Below are positions 26,398 to 35,522 of a stretch of 64,000 nucleotides of DNA, in pieces. A program made the position numbers and the translations under genes. The DNA is from Bradyrhizobium sp. AUGA SZCCT0176 (GTDB taxonomy: Bacteria; Pseudomonadota; Alphaproteobacteria; Rhizobiales; Xanthobacteraceae): positions 124,001 to 188,000 of the forward strand of contig NZ_JAFCMB010000006.1 of NCBI RefSeq assembly GCF_018130145.1. Direction: 5' to 3'. Each line of letters starts with the position of its first letter. Position 1 is the stretch's first letter. The notes below the pieces were generated by a model. That model worked only from the letters and a program-made list of their open reading frames with translations, did no database searches and was not told where the DNA came from.

Positions 26398-26636
26398 CTA
26401 GTTGGCGAGCTTATGTTTATTCTTCGCAATATGCCATCCGTCCGCCTTTGGCACGAAACCGAGCTGTTGCCGCTATGAACGGACCTAGCCTAGACGCGGC
26501 CCAAGGTCTCACTTTGAACCAAAGCGGACATTCGGTCGGCATCTACTGAGTTCAGGAGCGGCCCTCTCGGCAACAAATCATCAATGTTGTGCGGCTATCC
26601 CTATGCCATAACCCGCGCTGCGTTCACGAGGCTTTC

Positions 26637-26882
26637 ATGGCCGATTCGGCAAAACTAACCAGCATGGAGAGGGGCTGTTTCTTCGCTATCGGAATCCTGT
26701 TCTTTATTATTTTGACCTTGGTGGCTCTCCTTTCAACGTACATCACAAGCCAATTGACCAATCCCAACGATGCACCTTGGTTCGCGGTGATCACGGCCGT
26801 TCTTTGGGCTGTGTGGTTAGGGGTTCTCCTTTTATTGGTCCGCGCTTTACGAAGAACGAATTCGGAGACACGAACACCGTAG
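26637..26882 (+). CDS. Two-helix membrane protein, 81 aa
   Basis: From the ATG with GAGG six bases upstream the product has two hydrophobic helices (CFFAIGILFFIILTLVALLS and WFAVITAVLWAVWLGVLLLL) separated by a short polar loop, with charged ends. It is a small inner-membrane protein of unknown role, 160 bp before the cyclase gene. An earlier start would add 16 residues. Confidence 0.55.
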   Translation: MADSAKLTSMERGCFFAIGILFFIILTLVALLSTYITSQLTNPNDAPWFAVITAVLWAVWLGVLLLLVRALRRTNSETRTP

Positions 26883-27042
26883 AGTCAGCCAATCTGGCCT
26901 GTTTTCCCTTTCTGACCCATCGGCACACCGGCGAGTTTGGCCTCCGAGCGCGGCTTTTGACGCGGCCTTGACATGCGCATAGCCAGACACCGGCCACCAA
27001 GTATGCTACTGACGGTTTAGTTTCCGAGCCTTGGGGGTGCCC

Positions 27043-30000
27043 TTGAGCAACCAGCATTTAGAGCGGCGACTCGCGGCGATTCTGGTGGCGGATGTTGCGG
27101 GTTCTTGCCGCTTGATAGGAATCGACGAAGAAGGGACCGTAGAGCAACTCAAGGTTCTGAGAGCGGTCCTCTTTGATCCCAAAGTCACCGAGTATCGTGG
27201 ACGCATCGTCAAGAACACGGGTGACGGCGCGCTTGTCGAGTTCGCTAGTGTGGTCGACGCCGTGCGATGTGCCGACGAAATTCAACGCGGTGTGGCCGAA
27301 CGAAACGTTAACGTGCCACAGAACGAGCGGATCGAGATTCGTATAGGCATTCACGTCGGTGATATCATCATAGAAGAGCATGATATCTATGGTGACGCGG
27401 TCAATATTGCTGTGCGCCTCGAAGGGATTGCAGAACCGGGTGGCATCTGCATTTCCGAGGATGCCCGCCGACAGATTCGGGCCAAGGTCGGCCTCGATTA
27501 CGACGATATGGGTTCTCGGACGTTGAAGAATATCGCCGAACCGATACACGTCTGGCGGGTTCGCCCAAACGGTCCAACCACTGCACTTGATGGTCAGACG
27601 GCTTTCCGCGAACCACTTGCAGTGCGATCTGCTACTGGCACGGCTGAATCAGAAAGGCCACCCCAGCCAATGGCCGGCGACCAAAACGCGCCGGCTCTTT
27701 CAGTGCTGACCGATCCGAGATCGCACCAGATGGTTGGGCGTGACGCCACACTCCAGTCGTTGGAACGGATAACCCAACGCATGCTGACCGGGCAGCGACA
27801 AATCGCTCTCGTCACTGGCGAGGCTGGAATCGGTAAGACGGCCTTCATCGAAATGGCCGTGGCGCAGTTAACGCAGCACGGCGTCGATTTGTTGTACGGG
27901 CGTTGCACGGAGAGGTTTGGAACCGATGAAGTCTTCCTGCCCCTGATCGACGCTCTGGTAACCCGCTGTCGCGCGGCAGGTGGTGAAGAACTGCTGACGG
28001 CAATTCGTAACCACGCGCCAACCTGGCTGCTGCACATACCGGGCGCGGTCGATGCGGCCGAGCGTGCTGCGCTCCAAAGTGAAGTATTTGGCGCCACCCG
28101 CGAGCGCATGCTGCGCGAATTTTGCGATCTTCTGGAAGCGCTGAGTACAATTCGTCCGTGGGCCTTTGTTCTTGAGGATTTACATTGGAGCGACTTTGCA
28201 ACGCTGGACATGCTGTCTCGCTTTGCGCGAGGCACTCGCAAGGCGTCGGTGCTGGTGCTGGGTTCTTATCGGCCGGCTGATAGTGCTATTGGCGGTCATC
28301 CAATCCGGCGGTTGCATCAGGATCTGGAGATCCACGGGTGTTGCACCGAGTTGCGACTAGATCGATTGTCGCGCGCGGCAGTCGAGCAATATGTTGCGCT
28401 GCGATTTGGCGACAGCGCGTTCGCTCCAGCCATGGCCGGCGCCGTGTTCGAGCGAACCCAAGGGCAGCCCTTGTTCATCGCATCGCTGCTCAAGCATTAC
28501 ATCGATCAGCGGGCGGTCGTCGAAATGGACGGCGTCTGGCGCCTGTCATCGGAGAAGGCGATTTCTCAGGATGATGTGCCGGACGACTTGCTGAATATGA
28601 TCACCTATCAGGTAACCCGCCTTACGGAAGAGGAGCGGCGGCTGCTCAACGTCGCCAGCGTGGCCGGTGTGGAGTTTTCTGCGGCGCTGGTGGCCGCGGG
28701 CTTGTTGCGCGACACCGTCGAGGTTGAACGTGACCTGGATACATTAGCCCGCAAGGACCATATGTTGGTCCGGGCGAGTGCAACCGACTGGCCGGATGGC
28801 ACGTATTCGGGATCATATGCCTTCCGTCATATTCTCTATCAAAATGTCATTTATCAGCATCTTGCAACGGGAGAGCGCGTGCAATTGCACAGGCGCTTGG
28901 GCAATCGATTGGAAAAGGCGTTTGATCACCGCACCTCGGAAATCGCATCGGTGCTCGCGCTCCATTTTGAGCAAGGCCGCGATTTTGCAAGCGCCTTGCG
29001 CTATCTCGCACAAGCGGCGGAAAGTTCCGCCAAGCGGCTCGGCCACTCGGAAGCGGCCAGCTATCTGACGCGCGGTCTAAGTATTCTTGATCGCTCCGAT
29101 GCGGCCGACCGGTTCCGGGCGCGCATTTCCGTATTGCGACAGCGTAGCCTGGCCCTTCGCTCAAGTGGCAATCTCGCCGGCTCCGTAAGTGATCTCAACG
29201 AAATGATTGCCTGCGCACGACAAGCCGGCGAGCTTCGGCAGGAGGTCGCCGGGCTTCTCGCGCTTAGTCGGTACTGCTTGCATGCCGATCGGAAAGCCTG
29301 CCTCAAGGCAGCTGAAGATGTGCTGGCCAGAAGCCAAAACCTCGAGGATGACGCCTTCAAGGCTATGGTCCAAGGCAGCAGCGCCAGCATCAACCTGTAT
29401 CTCAAGGGATGGCAGGACAAGGATGCCGCTCTTTGCAGGAAAGCGATGGAATTGAGCGAAGGCGCGCAAGACCACGGCACGCTGCTCCGTCGTTACGGGA
29501 TCGAGGGCATTCTCGACTGTTGGAGGTCGCGGTACCAGGAGTGTCGTCGCTCCGCCGCGCATGGAAAACGCTTGGCAAGCGAGGCCGGAGATGTGTACGT
29601 CTTCGTCATTTTCAACATCCTGGACTCGACCGCGCTAATCCATCTGGGCAAGTGGCGGGAACTGCAGCTCGAAACCACGACGGCCATGGAGTTGGCGACG
29701 AAAAACGCAAACGCACCGGCCAGTGCGTTGTGCCGTTTGACACTCGCATGGATGCACGCCGAGGCGATGGATTTTGATGGAGCCCGGGCGCTCTGCGAAA
29801 GCGTCGACGACAGGATCCTCAACAGAAATCAGTTCGCCTATTTTATTCATCGAGCGGTCTTGGCGAAGGCCTTCGTAGGACTGGGCGACCTGGGACAAGC
29901 AAGCAAACAATTCGACGATGTCCAGCACCGCCTCGAGGAGGATGGCGTCCCGCTGGACTTCACGATATTCACCCAACTCTATTATTGCCTGGGTGAATAT

Positions 30001-30402
30001 TGTCTGCGGATTGCCGAATTGAATAAGGCGCGTAGTTGGGCCATCCAGCTTCGCGACTACGCCGCTCCGGCGCCCGATCGCAATCATCTGGCGCTCGCCC
30101 ATGGTCTGTTGGCCCGGATTGCGTTTGCGGCAGGCGACTGGGAGGAGGCACGGGATCACTTGTCCCGCGCCTTGCCGATTGTCGACGATGCCGATTTTCC
30201 TCTCGCCGCCTGGAGAGTTTATAGCGCCGCTACCGAAATCTACATGAGTATGGGAGAAACCGAGGAGGCGATTAAATACCAGAACCGCTTTTCGACGGTT
30301 CTACGCACTCTCGCGAAAAATTTTGATGCCGACGATTACCTGCACAAGTGTTTGTTGACGGCTGTGGCGACGTATACGGCTCGATGGGGTCTTGCCGTCT
30401 AA
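27043..30402 (+). CDS. Class III adenylate/guanylate cyclase-ATPase-TPR protein
   Basis: The product of about 1,119 residues has three parts. An N-terminal class III cyclase domain (about 8-175) has both metal Asp residues (VADVAGSCRL and KNTGDGALVEF) and the transition-state Asn/Arg in DAVNIAVRLE, so it should make cAMP. An AAA/STAND ATPase (about 230-560) has Walker A GEAGIGKTA and Walker B FVLEDLHWSD. TPR-like helical repeats fill residues 640-1115. The layout suggests a ligand-gated cAMP signalling protein. The TTG at 27043 follows a GGGGG-containing stretch; a TTG at 27031 is possible. It may supply cAMP for the CRP-type sites at 37.6-39.1 kb (inference). Confidence 0.88.
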   Translation: MSNQHLERRLAAILVADVAGSCRLIGIDEEGTVEQLKVLRAVLFDPKVTEYRGRIVKNTGDGALVEFASVVDAVRCADEIQRGVAERNVNVPQNERIEIRIGIHVGDIIIEEHDIYGDAVNIAVRLEGIAEPGGICISEDARRQIRAKVGLDYDDMGSRTLKNIAEPIHVWRVRPNGPTTALDGQTAFREPLAVRSATGTAESERPPQPMAGDQNAPALSVLTDPRSHQMVGRDATLQSLERITQRMLTGQRQIALVTGEAGIGKTAFIEMAVAQLTQHGVDLLYGRCTERFGTDEVFLPLIDALVTRCRAAGGEELLTAIRNHAPTWLLHIPGAVDAAERAALQSEVFGATRERMLREFCDLLEALSTIRPWAFVLEDLHWSDFATLDMLSRFARGTRKASVLVLGSYRPADSAIGGHPIRRLHQDLEIHGCCTELRLDRLSRAAVEQYVALRFGDSAFAPAMAGAVFERTQGQPLFIASLLKHYIDQRAVVEMDGVWRLSSEKAISQDDVPDDLLNMITYQVTRLTEEERRLLNVASVAGVEFSAALVAAGLLRDTVEVERDLDTLARKDHMLVRASATDWPDGTYSGSYAFRHILYQNVIYQHLATGERVQLHRRLGNRLEKAFDHRTSEIASVLALHFEQGRDFASALRYLAQAAESSAKRLGHSEAASYLTRGLSILDRSDAADRFRARISVLRQRSLALRSSGNLAGSVSDLNEMIACARQAGELRQEVAGLLALSRYCLHADRKACLKAAEDVLARSQNLEDDAFKAMVQGSSASINLYLKGWQDKDAALCRKAMELSEGAQDHGTLLRRYGIEGILDCWRSRYQECRRSAAHGKRLASEAGDVYVFVIFNILDSTALIHLGKWRELQLETTTAMELATKNANAPASALCRLTLAWMHAEAMDFDGARALCESVDDRILNRNQFAYFIHRAVLAKAFVGLGDLGQASKQFDDVQHRLEEDGVPLDFTIFTQLYYCLGEYCLRIAELNKARSWAIQLRDYAAPAPDRNHLALAHGLLARIAFAAGDWEEARDHLSRALPIVDDADFPLAAWRVYSAATEIYMSMGETEEAIKYQNRFSTVLRTLAKNFDADDYLHKCLLTAVATYTARWGLAV

Positions 30403-31242
30403 CGCCTGTTTGCCCTGCGGTTCTTAACCTGCTCGCTGCCACGCGGAAGTTAATGCTGCCGCAGCAATCTTTTGGTGCCTTCGTTCTGCGCGCGACGGAT
30501 GCGACAAATCAACCCGACGGGCAAATCAGTTCTTATTTTCAGAAATCATGTCAAGTCTAGAAGTTCTGAAAAACAAAAATATTCCACTTCCCTTCGACCC
30601 CAAATCACCAGCACATTCTCACCCATCCCGTCCCATTCAGAGGGGCGTTGGCCATCGTCACAACGAGGGGCGGGTCGCGGTGGACGCCTGGTTCACGTCT
30701 GACGACGGCGTGGATTAAGCGTACGGCAAAACCGTGTGGTCCTGGCGCCCGTTGCAGGCGTCCAGCTGTCGGAGAAGCGCAAGCGGAAACGGCAGTGACG
30801 GAGTCAACCAAGAACTCGTCTCCGGGGAGATCACGGCATAAGCCGTAAAGCCATTGCGCAGGGAATGTCGGATGTTCTCCGCTGCCCTGTATGCTCGTGT
30901 GCAGCCTACTTAGCACTAACCGCACACGGGACCGCGGGTGCAGCGCGCATCCGGCATTCCCTGCGCCCTCTGATTTTCGAGGGTGAGAACTTCAAGCAAG
31001 CCTCGGGCGCAATGCGTCGCGAGAATGCGAAGGTGTATCTTCGTGGTCCCGGCCTAGTGCGCACTTGCGCAGGGGGGCCGGGGCCCATACGCCGCGGCTC
31101 CTGTTGTTGAAGAAGGAGATAACGACCTGCGTGCAAAAGCAATGATCGCCGGTGGTTATGGGTCCCGGCCCCCCGTGCGCAAGTGCGCACTAGGCCGGGA
31201 CGACAGCGTTGTTTGAAATTGAAATCCGTTGCAACTGCTCCG
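30403..31242. other. 840-bp gap: dispersed repeat, no supported gene
   Basis: The gap holds no frame with a ribosome binding site and recognisable protein. Its sequence from about 30620 to 31030 looks to me like a non-coding element recurring in Bradyrhizobium genomes (from memory, unverified). Inside it, GCGCAGGGAATGTCGGATG (30856-30874) is complementary, with one mismatch, to CATCCGGCATTCCCTGCGC (30948-30966). Confidence 0.5.
31048..31199. repeat. Long inverted repeat, arms about 36 bp
   Basis: CCCGGCCTAGTGCGCACTTG at the left (from 31048) is mirrored by CAAGTGCGCACTAGGCCGGG at the right (to 31199), the arms continuing inward with GGGGGGCC/GGCCCCCC. The loop is about 80 bases. It lies between the cyclase gene and a minus-strand lipoprotein gene and could form a strong RNA hairpin or a cruciform. 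Confidence 0.75.
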
Positions 31243-31650
31243 CTAAATCGGCTCGTAGCTCTCCGTCGCGCAGGTGTCTTCCGCCTCGACGTGGCGGCGA
31301 TCGAAAATCGCGCCGTTGGAAATCGTGATACGATAGGTTTGCGTGCCGAGCGGCTTGCCGTTCACCGAGGTCAGATCGGCCTTGACGCAGGCGGTCCAGC
31401 CCGTTCCGCGCAGCTCGGGGCGTGGCGTCGAGACCTGCACCCCCCTCGGATTGGACGCCGCCAGGAACACCGAATCCAGTTTTTCGCTGAGCAGACGCTT
31501 GACGTCCGGCGGTGCCTCGAGCGGCGGCGGTTCGGGTGCTTTGGCGCGCATGAATTCCGGCACCGGCGAGCGGACGTCGGCAAAGCCGCAGCCTGCCAGC
31601 ACAAGCGCAACGCCCGCGATCAACGCAATGTGAACAATGACCCGCCCCAT
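31243..31650 (-). CDS. Lipoprotein of unknown function, 135 aa
   Basis: The chosen start gives MGRVIVHIALIAGVALVLAG then Cys, a signal with lipobox LAGC, so the mature protein is anchored by a lipidated Cys. The mature part contains PPDVKRLLSEKLDSVFLAAS and a Cys pair near WTACVKADL and EDTCATESYEPI. No motif names the function. The gene is divergent from a small exported protein at 31837. An upstream extension of 29 residues was rejected because it hides the signal. Confidence 0.75.
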   Translation of the reverse strand: MGRVIVHIALIAGVALVLAGCGFADVRSPVPEFMRAKAPEPPPLEAPPDVKRLLSEKLDSVFLAASNPRGVQVSTPRPELRGTGWTACVKADLTSVNGKPLGTQTYRITISNGAIFDRRHVEAEDTCATESYEPI

Positions 31651-31836
31651 CGCCGGCTTTCTACCCCGGGACGGCGAAAATTGCGCCCCCCGGCGGCGAT
31701 CAAATTGTGCGGCCGATCGGGTCACGCCGATCAACATTTGCTGAACAGCGCATCCGGACAGGCTATGATGCCCCCGGTCCAGGGATTGCCATCATCCCGA
31801 CGGAACGTCGCCGAGATGGCGAAGAAAGCAGGGGCG

Positions 31837-32070
31837 ATGAAGATCATTACGATTGCGGCATTCATTCTGGCGTTGCTTGCGATGCCGGCGCACGCCCAGG
31901 GCCGGCGACAGCAAGGGGGTGGTGAGGAAACGAGAGCGAAGCAGGACACCAAGCCGAAGGTGGACGAGAAAGCCTACAAGGCTGCGCTCGAGCGGATTCC
32001 CGAACCGAAGGAAAAATACGATCCCTGGGGCGTCGCGCGCCCGGCGGAACCCGCCAGGAAATCCAAGTAA
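31837..32070 (+). CDS. Small exported DPWG-motif protein
   Basis: The 77-residue product has a signal peptide (MKIITIAAFILALLAMPAHA) and a mature part containing KAYKAALERIPEPKEKYDPW, then GVARPAEPARK. The motif KAYK-x-(A/S)-L-x-x-IP-x-x-K-x5-DPWG recurs in the protein at 35160, so the two are paralogues. An in-frame ATG at 31816 would add MAKKAGA. Purine-rich AGGGG lies before the ATG. The role is unknown; the mature chain is highly charged and probably unstructured. Confidence 0.65.
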   Translation: MKIITIAAFILALLAMPAHAQGRRQQGGGEETRAKQDTKPKVDEKAYKAALERIPEPKEKYDPWGVARPAEPARKSK

Positions 32071-32233
32071 TCCAAGTAAACCAAATTGATTACATCAATC
32101 GCGTTGGCTTTATGCCTGCGACAAATTCGTCGTTGAACTGAGTCTGTGTCCCACCTCACACTGCCTGACTTGCTTGAACCTTTACCACCAAGACCTTGAC
32201 CAATTTGCAGCCTGCATTGCCGGAGGTGGCCCC

Positions 32234-33664
32234 ATGTTTCGTCACGCGCTTTTCCATCTGGTGTTTCCGGCGGCGCTGCTGCTGGGCGCGCATTCCGCCT
32301 CCGCCGAAAGCCGTCTCGCGCTGGTGATCGGTCAATCGGCCTATAAATCCGTTCCGGCGCTGCCCAATCCGATCAACGACGCCAAGGCGGTTAGCCAGAT
32401 GCTGATCGATTCCGGCTTCGAGGTTTCGACCGCTTCCGATCTGTCGCAAAGCCAGATTCGCGACCAGCTCTCCGAGTTCGCCGGCAAGGTCGCGTCCAAG
32501 GGCGGCGATTCCATCGCGCTGGTGTATTACGCCGGACATGGCGTGCAGATCGACGGCGAGAATTTTCTGGTGCCGGTCGACATCGATCCGAAGCGGGAAT
32601 CCGACATTCCGATCCAGGCGATTCGGCTGAACGACGTCTTGAACACGCTGACCTCGGCGCCGAGCAAGATGCGTATCCTGCTGCTCGATGCCTGCCGTAA
32701 CAATCCGTTCCCCAGCATAGCCAAGAGTGCGGGCGGCGGGCTCGCGATCATCGACGCCAAGATCGGCGCGCCGAATACGTTCCTGTCGTTCTCGACCTCA
32801 CCCGGTGCGGTGGCCGAGGACGGCACGGGCAGCAACAGTCCCTACACCACCGCGCTGATCGCCGCGGCCAAGGAAACCAACATTCCGATCGAGGAAACCT
32901 TCAAGCGCACGCGCGTGTCGGTCAACAAGGCGACCGACGGTCGGCAGACGCCGTGGGACAGCTCCTCGCTGACCGAGGATTTCAGATTTTCCGGCACCCC
33001 AGTGGCCGGCCCGAAGCTGGCCGCGACCAAGAAAACCGTCGAGGAGTGGACGCGCGAATTGAAGGGCAAGCCGGTCGAGGCCGCGAATGAAATCATCGTC
33101 GCCGATGGCACCGATGAATCCTACGAGGCGTTTGCCAATCTGTACGCGCAGACTCCGCTCGGTGCGCTGGCCCGCGACTGGCTCAATCGGCACAAGCGCA
33201 TGGTGGCGTGGAACAATGCTGTCATCGCCAACACCGCGGCGGGCTATCGCGCCTTCCTGACAAGATTCCCGGACAGCGATTTGACGCCGACCGCGCGCAC
33301 GATGGAAGAACGCCTGCGCAACCGTCCCGAGATCATCCCGGCGGTGGCGGTGAGCGGTGGCGCTACGCCGCAGAACGTCGCGCTGACCTGTCCCTGCACC
33401 CCGCCGGCGTCAGCGCCGCAGCTGAAGAAGAACAATACGCCGATCAAGCGCGTCGATCCGGATCCGCCCAAGCGCGTCGAGCGTGCGCCGCCGAAGCGGG
33501 GGCGCGGGCCCGACTACTATGATGATGAAGTGGTCTATCGCCGCCCGCCGCCGCGCGAGGTGTATGAGCCCGTCGGGCCGCCTGTCGGCGTCGGCATCGG
33601 GATTGGCATCGGTGGCGGCGGCTATGGCGGCGGCGGTCATCAGGGCGGCCGGGGTAGATACTGA
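32234..33664 (+). CDS. Exported caspase-like (peptidase C14) protein
   Basis: The 476-residue protein has a signal peptide (about 1-25, ending HSASAES) and a caspase-fold domain (about 26-250) with the catalytic His102 in VYYAGHGVQIDG and Cys154 in LLLDACRNNPF. The later region has NRHKRMVAWNN, a Pro-rich linker and a Gly-rich tail. GGAGG precedes the ATG. Orthocaspases of this type usually cut after Arg or Lys; the exported location suggests a periplasmic or surface protein. A convergent hairpin follows at 33691. Confidence 0.85.
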   Translation: MFRHALFHLVFPAALLLGAHSASAESRLALVIGQSAYKSVPALPNPINDAKAVSQMLIDSGFEVSTASDLSQSQIRDQLSEFAGKVASKGGDSIALVYYAGHGVQIDGENFLVPVDIDPKRESDIPIQAIRLNDVLNTLTSAPSKMRILLLDACRNNPFPSIAKSAGGGLAIIDAKIGAPNTFLSFSTSPGAVAEDGTGSNSPYTTALIAAAKETNIPIEETFKRTRVSVNKATDGRQTPWDSSSLTEDFRFSGTPVAGPKLAATKKTVEEWTRELKGKPVEAANEIIVADGTDESYEAFANLYAQTPLGALARDWLNRHKRMVAWNNAVIANTAAGYRAFLTRFPDSDLTPTARTMEERLRNRPEIIPAVAVSGGATPQNVALTCPCTPPASAPQLKKNNTPIKRVDPDPPKRVERAPPKRGRGPDYYDDEVVYRRPPPREVYEPVGPPVGVGIGIGIGGGGYGGGGHQGGRGRY

Positions 33665-34006
33665 AGCGGCAATCACGTAATCGATCTTGCAGGAGAGCGC
33701 CGCCCGTGCGGCGCTTCTCCTTGCGGAGATAGCATCCGAAGCCTGATCGGCCTGTTCGCCTCGCCCTCGTTGTCGCGCTGCTGGTGCTCGCGGCGTGGCG
33801 CTGGCGCCGCCGCCGTCGTGCGAAACGTTATCGTGCTCTGTTTGAGAATCCCATGTAGCGCAGCGTAATTGCGGATGTTCGATTGAGCACAAGCGGTGCT
33901 TGCGCATGCATTCGGATTTCGATTACGACATTGCCCGGGAAACGTGCTGGCGCGGTTTTCCGGCATTGGTGCCGGCTTTCGCTGTCATGCGCCAAGGGAG
34001 AGCATC
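33665..34006. other. 342-bp gap: hairpin and remnant frame
   Basis: The gap holds the hairpin at 33691 and, from about 33757, a frame reading RLALVVALLVLAAWRWRRRR and a short tail that looks like a membrane anchor but has no start codon and follows a stop; it may be a remnant. No gene could be supported. Confidence 0.4.
33691..33722 (+). terminator. GC-rich hairpin after caspase-like gene
   Basis: GGAGAGCGCCGC and GCGGCGCTTCTCC form a stem with one mismatch around CCGT, 26 bp after the caspase-like stop, followed by TT only. It is probably the 3' end of that transcript, though the T-run is weak. Confidence 0.5.
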
Positions 34007-34300
34007 ATGAAGACGACTGTTTCGATCCTGTTTGCGGCGGCGTTTACGCTGTCATCCGTTCCGGCGCATGCCGTCGTGCTCGATCTGTCGACCATGACCT
34101 GCAAGCAGTTCGTCGATGGTGGTGATGACACCATCAAGATGGTGCTGACCTGGATGGACGGCTGGTACAAGGGCGACTCCGACGAGGCGATCATCGACAC
34201 CGACGTGTTCGTCGAGAACGCCAAGAAGTTCGGCACCTATTGCGGAAAGAATCCGACGATGAGCATCGTCAATGCCGCTGAATCGGTCCTCGGCAAGTAA
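34007..34300 (+). CDS. HdeA/HdeB-family acid-stress chaperone-like protein
   Basis: The 97-residue product has a signal peptide (MKTTVSILFAAAFTLSSVPA, cleavage after HA) and the HdeA-family pattern: LDLSTMTCKQFVDG at the start, MDGWYKGDSD and VENAKKFGTYCGKNPTMSIV, with two Cys in the usual positions for the single disulfide. HdeA-type proteins protect periplasmic proteins at low pH. AAGGGAGAGCATC precedes the ATG. It may alternatively be a general stress protein in this genus. Confidence 0.8.
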   Translation: MKTTVSILFAAAFTLSSVPAHAVVLDLSTMTCKQFVDGGDDTIKMVLTWMDGWYKGDSDEAIIDTDVFVENAKKFGTYCGKNPTMSIVNAAESVLGK

Positions 34301-34311
34301 CGCCTGAATAA

Positions 34312-34773
34312 CTACAGCATCGCGAACGCGCTCGAGACCATCGCCACCGGCTTGTTGTCGGTGGCGCTGGAGAGCGTGACGCGGCCGAAGCTCATGGTGC
34401 GCCCGAGGCGAACAACGCGCGCATCGGCCAGCACGTCGGAGGCGGTGACCGCGCGCATGAAATGCGTGGTCTGATCGACCGTCGTCATCGGGCGATAGCC
34501 GCGATTGGCGGCGACGTTGGCAATCACCATCGCGGTGTCGGCAAACGCCATCAGCGCCTGGCCGGAGACAACGCCGCCATTGCGGCACAGCCGTTCCGAG
34601 AACGGCATGCGCAGGATCGCACCGGGCTGCCAGTCGGCCGGTCCACCCGACGGCGGGGTGAAGTCGAAACCCTCGATCGATAGATTGAGGTCAAGCACCC
34701 ACGGTGCAAACACCTCGTCCAGCACCCGCTTTGCTTCCGTGATGCCGAATGCCGCGGTCTGTTCCTGTTGCAT
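34312..34773 (-). CDS. PaaI-family hotdog thioesterase
   Basis: This 153-residue protein has the hotdog fold with the 4HBT signature near RNGGVVSGQALMAFADTAMV (about 63-82) and a strand TTVDQTTHFMRAVTASDVLA. It is a small acyl-CoA thioesterase-like enzyme of the cytoplasm, of unknown substrate. It overlaps no neighbour and is convergent with the HdeA-like gene (11 bp between stops). Confidence 0.85.
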   Translation of the reverse strand: MQQEQTAAFGITEAKRVLDEVFAPWVLDLNLSIEGFDFTPPSGGPADWQPGAILRMPFSERLCRNGGVVSGQALMAFADTAMVIANVAANRGYRPMTTVDQTTHFMRAVTASDVLADARVVRLGRTMSFGRVTLSSATDNKPVAMVSSAFAML

Positions 34774-34936
34774 GAATGGTTGTTCCTCGGACGATATTTA
34801 TCCGCCCATTGTAAGGGGCATTCGGCCGAAATGACCATGGCAAGCCCGGTCGGCATTCCCAAACGACCGCCTGCATTGGCTTGAAAATGCCAGACTTGAG
34901 GGGCATGATCGCCGCTTCGGGGAGTGGGGCGCGTTC

Positions 34937-35068
34937 ATGTTTCGCCGGGTGGTATTGATTTCGGGCCTGATTGCCGTGGGCCTTGCGCTTAGCGGCTGCA
35001 CCAAATGCGGTCCGATCTGGGACGACTGGATGCAATCCCCCAAATCCTGCAAGTCGGACCGGCTTTGA
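34937..35068 (+). CDS. Small lipoprotein, 43 aa
   Basis: The frame encodes a signal with lipobox LSGC at about 18-21 (MFRRVVLISGLIAVGLALSG then Cys), followed by TKCGPIWDDWMQSPKSCKSD. Three Cys follow closely after the lipidation site. The purine-rich GGGAGTGGGG stands before the ATG. It is too short for standard gene calls but the lipobox is canonical, so I take it as real. The function is unknown. Confidence 0.6.
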   Translation: MFRRVVLISGLIAVGLALSGCTKCGPIWDDWMQSPKSCKSDRL

Positions 35069-35159
35069 TCCACCGTGGGCGCGCGCTTGGCGGCGCGGCT
35101 GCGGCGGTGCTATACCGCCCGAAAACGCCGGGGGAGAGCGTCCCAAAGGAGAGCCTGTT

Positions 35160-35438
35160 ATGAGAATTCTGAGCGCGGCCGCGATGATGGTGTTGCTGAT
35201 GGCCCCCGCTTACGCGCAAATGCCCAATCTCAACCTGATGCCTGAAGTCGCCACCAGGACTCCGGAGGAGAAGGAACAGGATGCGGTCAGGGATAAGGCC
35301 TACAAGGAATCGCTGAAGAAGATTCCCGACTCCAAGGCCTCTTCTGATCCGTGGGGAACCGTGCGCAGCAACGACACGCCCAAGGCGGCTGCGCCAGCCA
35401 AGCCGAAGACCGGCAGTGCGGCCAATACCCCTCGCTAG
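35160..35438 (+). CDS. Small exported DPWG-motif protein, paralogue
   Basis: AAAGGAGAGCCTGTT precedes the ATG of this 92-residue protein. It has a signal peptide (MRILSAAAMMVLLMAPAYAQ) and the mature motif DKAYKESLKKIPDSKASSDP then WG, shared with the protein at 31837, followed by a Pro/Ala/Lys-rich tail. The shared core is about 20 residues; the rest differs. The pair probably arose by duplication and both are exported. Confidence 0.65.
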   Translation: MRILSAAAMMVLLMAPAYAQMPNLNLMPEVATRTPEEKEQDAVRDKAYKESLKKIPDSKASSDPWGTVRSNDTPKAAAPAKPKTGSAANTPR

Positions 35439-35522
35439 CCGAAAGCCCCCATAGCGCAGACTCGGAATCGTTCTCCGCCGGCCCTATACTGAACGTGTCG
35501 TCATGTGTTTCGGAGTTGCGGC

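Noticed and set aside
30403..31242. Small frames in the gap as genes
   Set aside because: The sequence looks like a dispersed non-coding element, and the frames have no ribosome binding sites or conserved motifs.
33757..33858. Membrane-anchor-like frame RLALVVALLVLAAWRW with a basic tail
   Set aside because: It has no start codon, follows an in-frame stop and lacks a ribosome binding site; at most a remnant.
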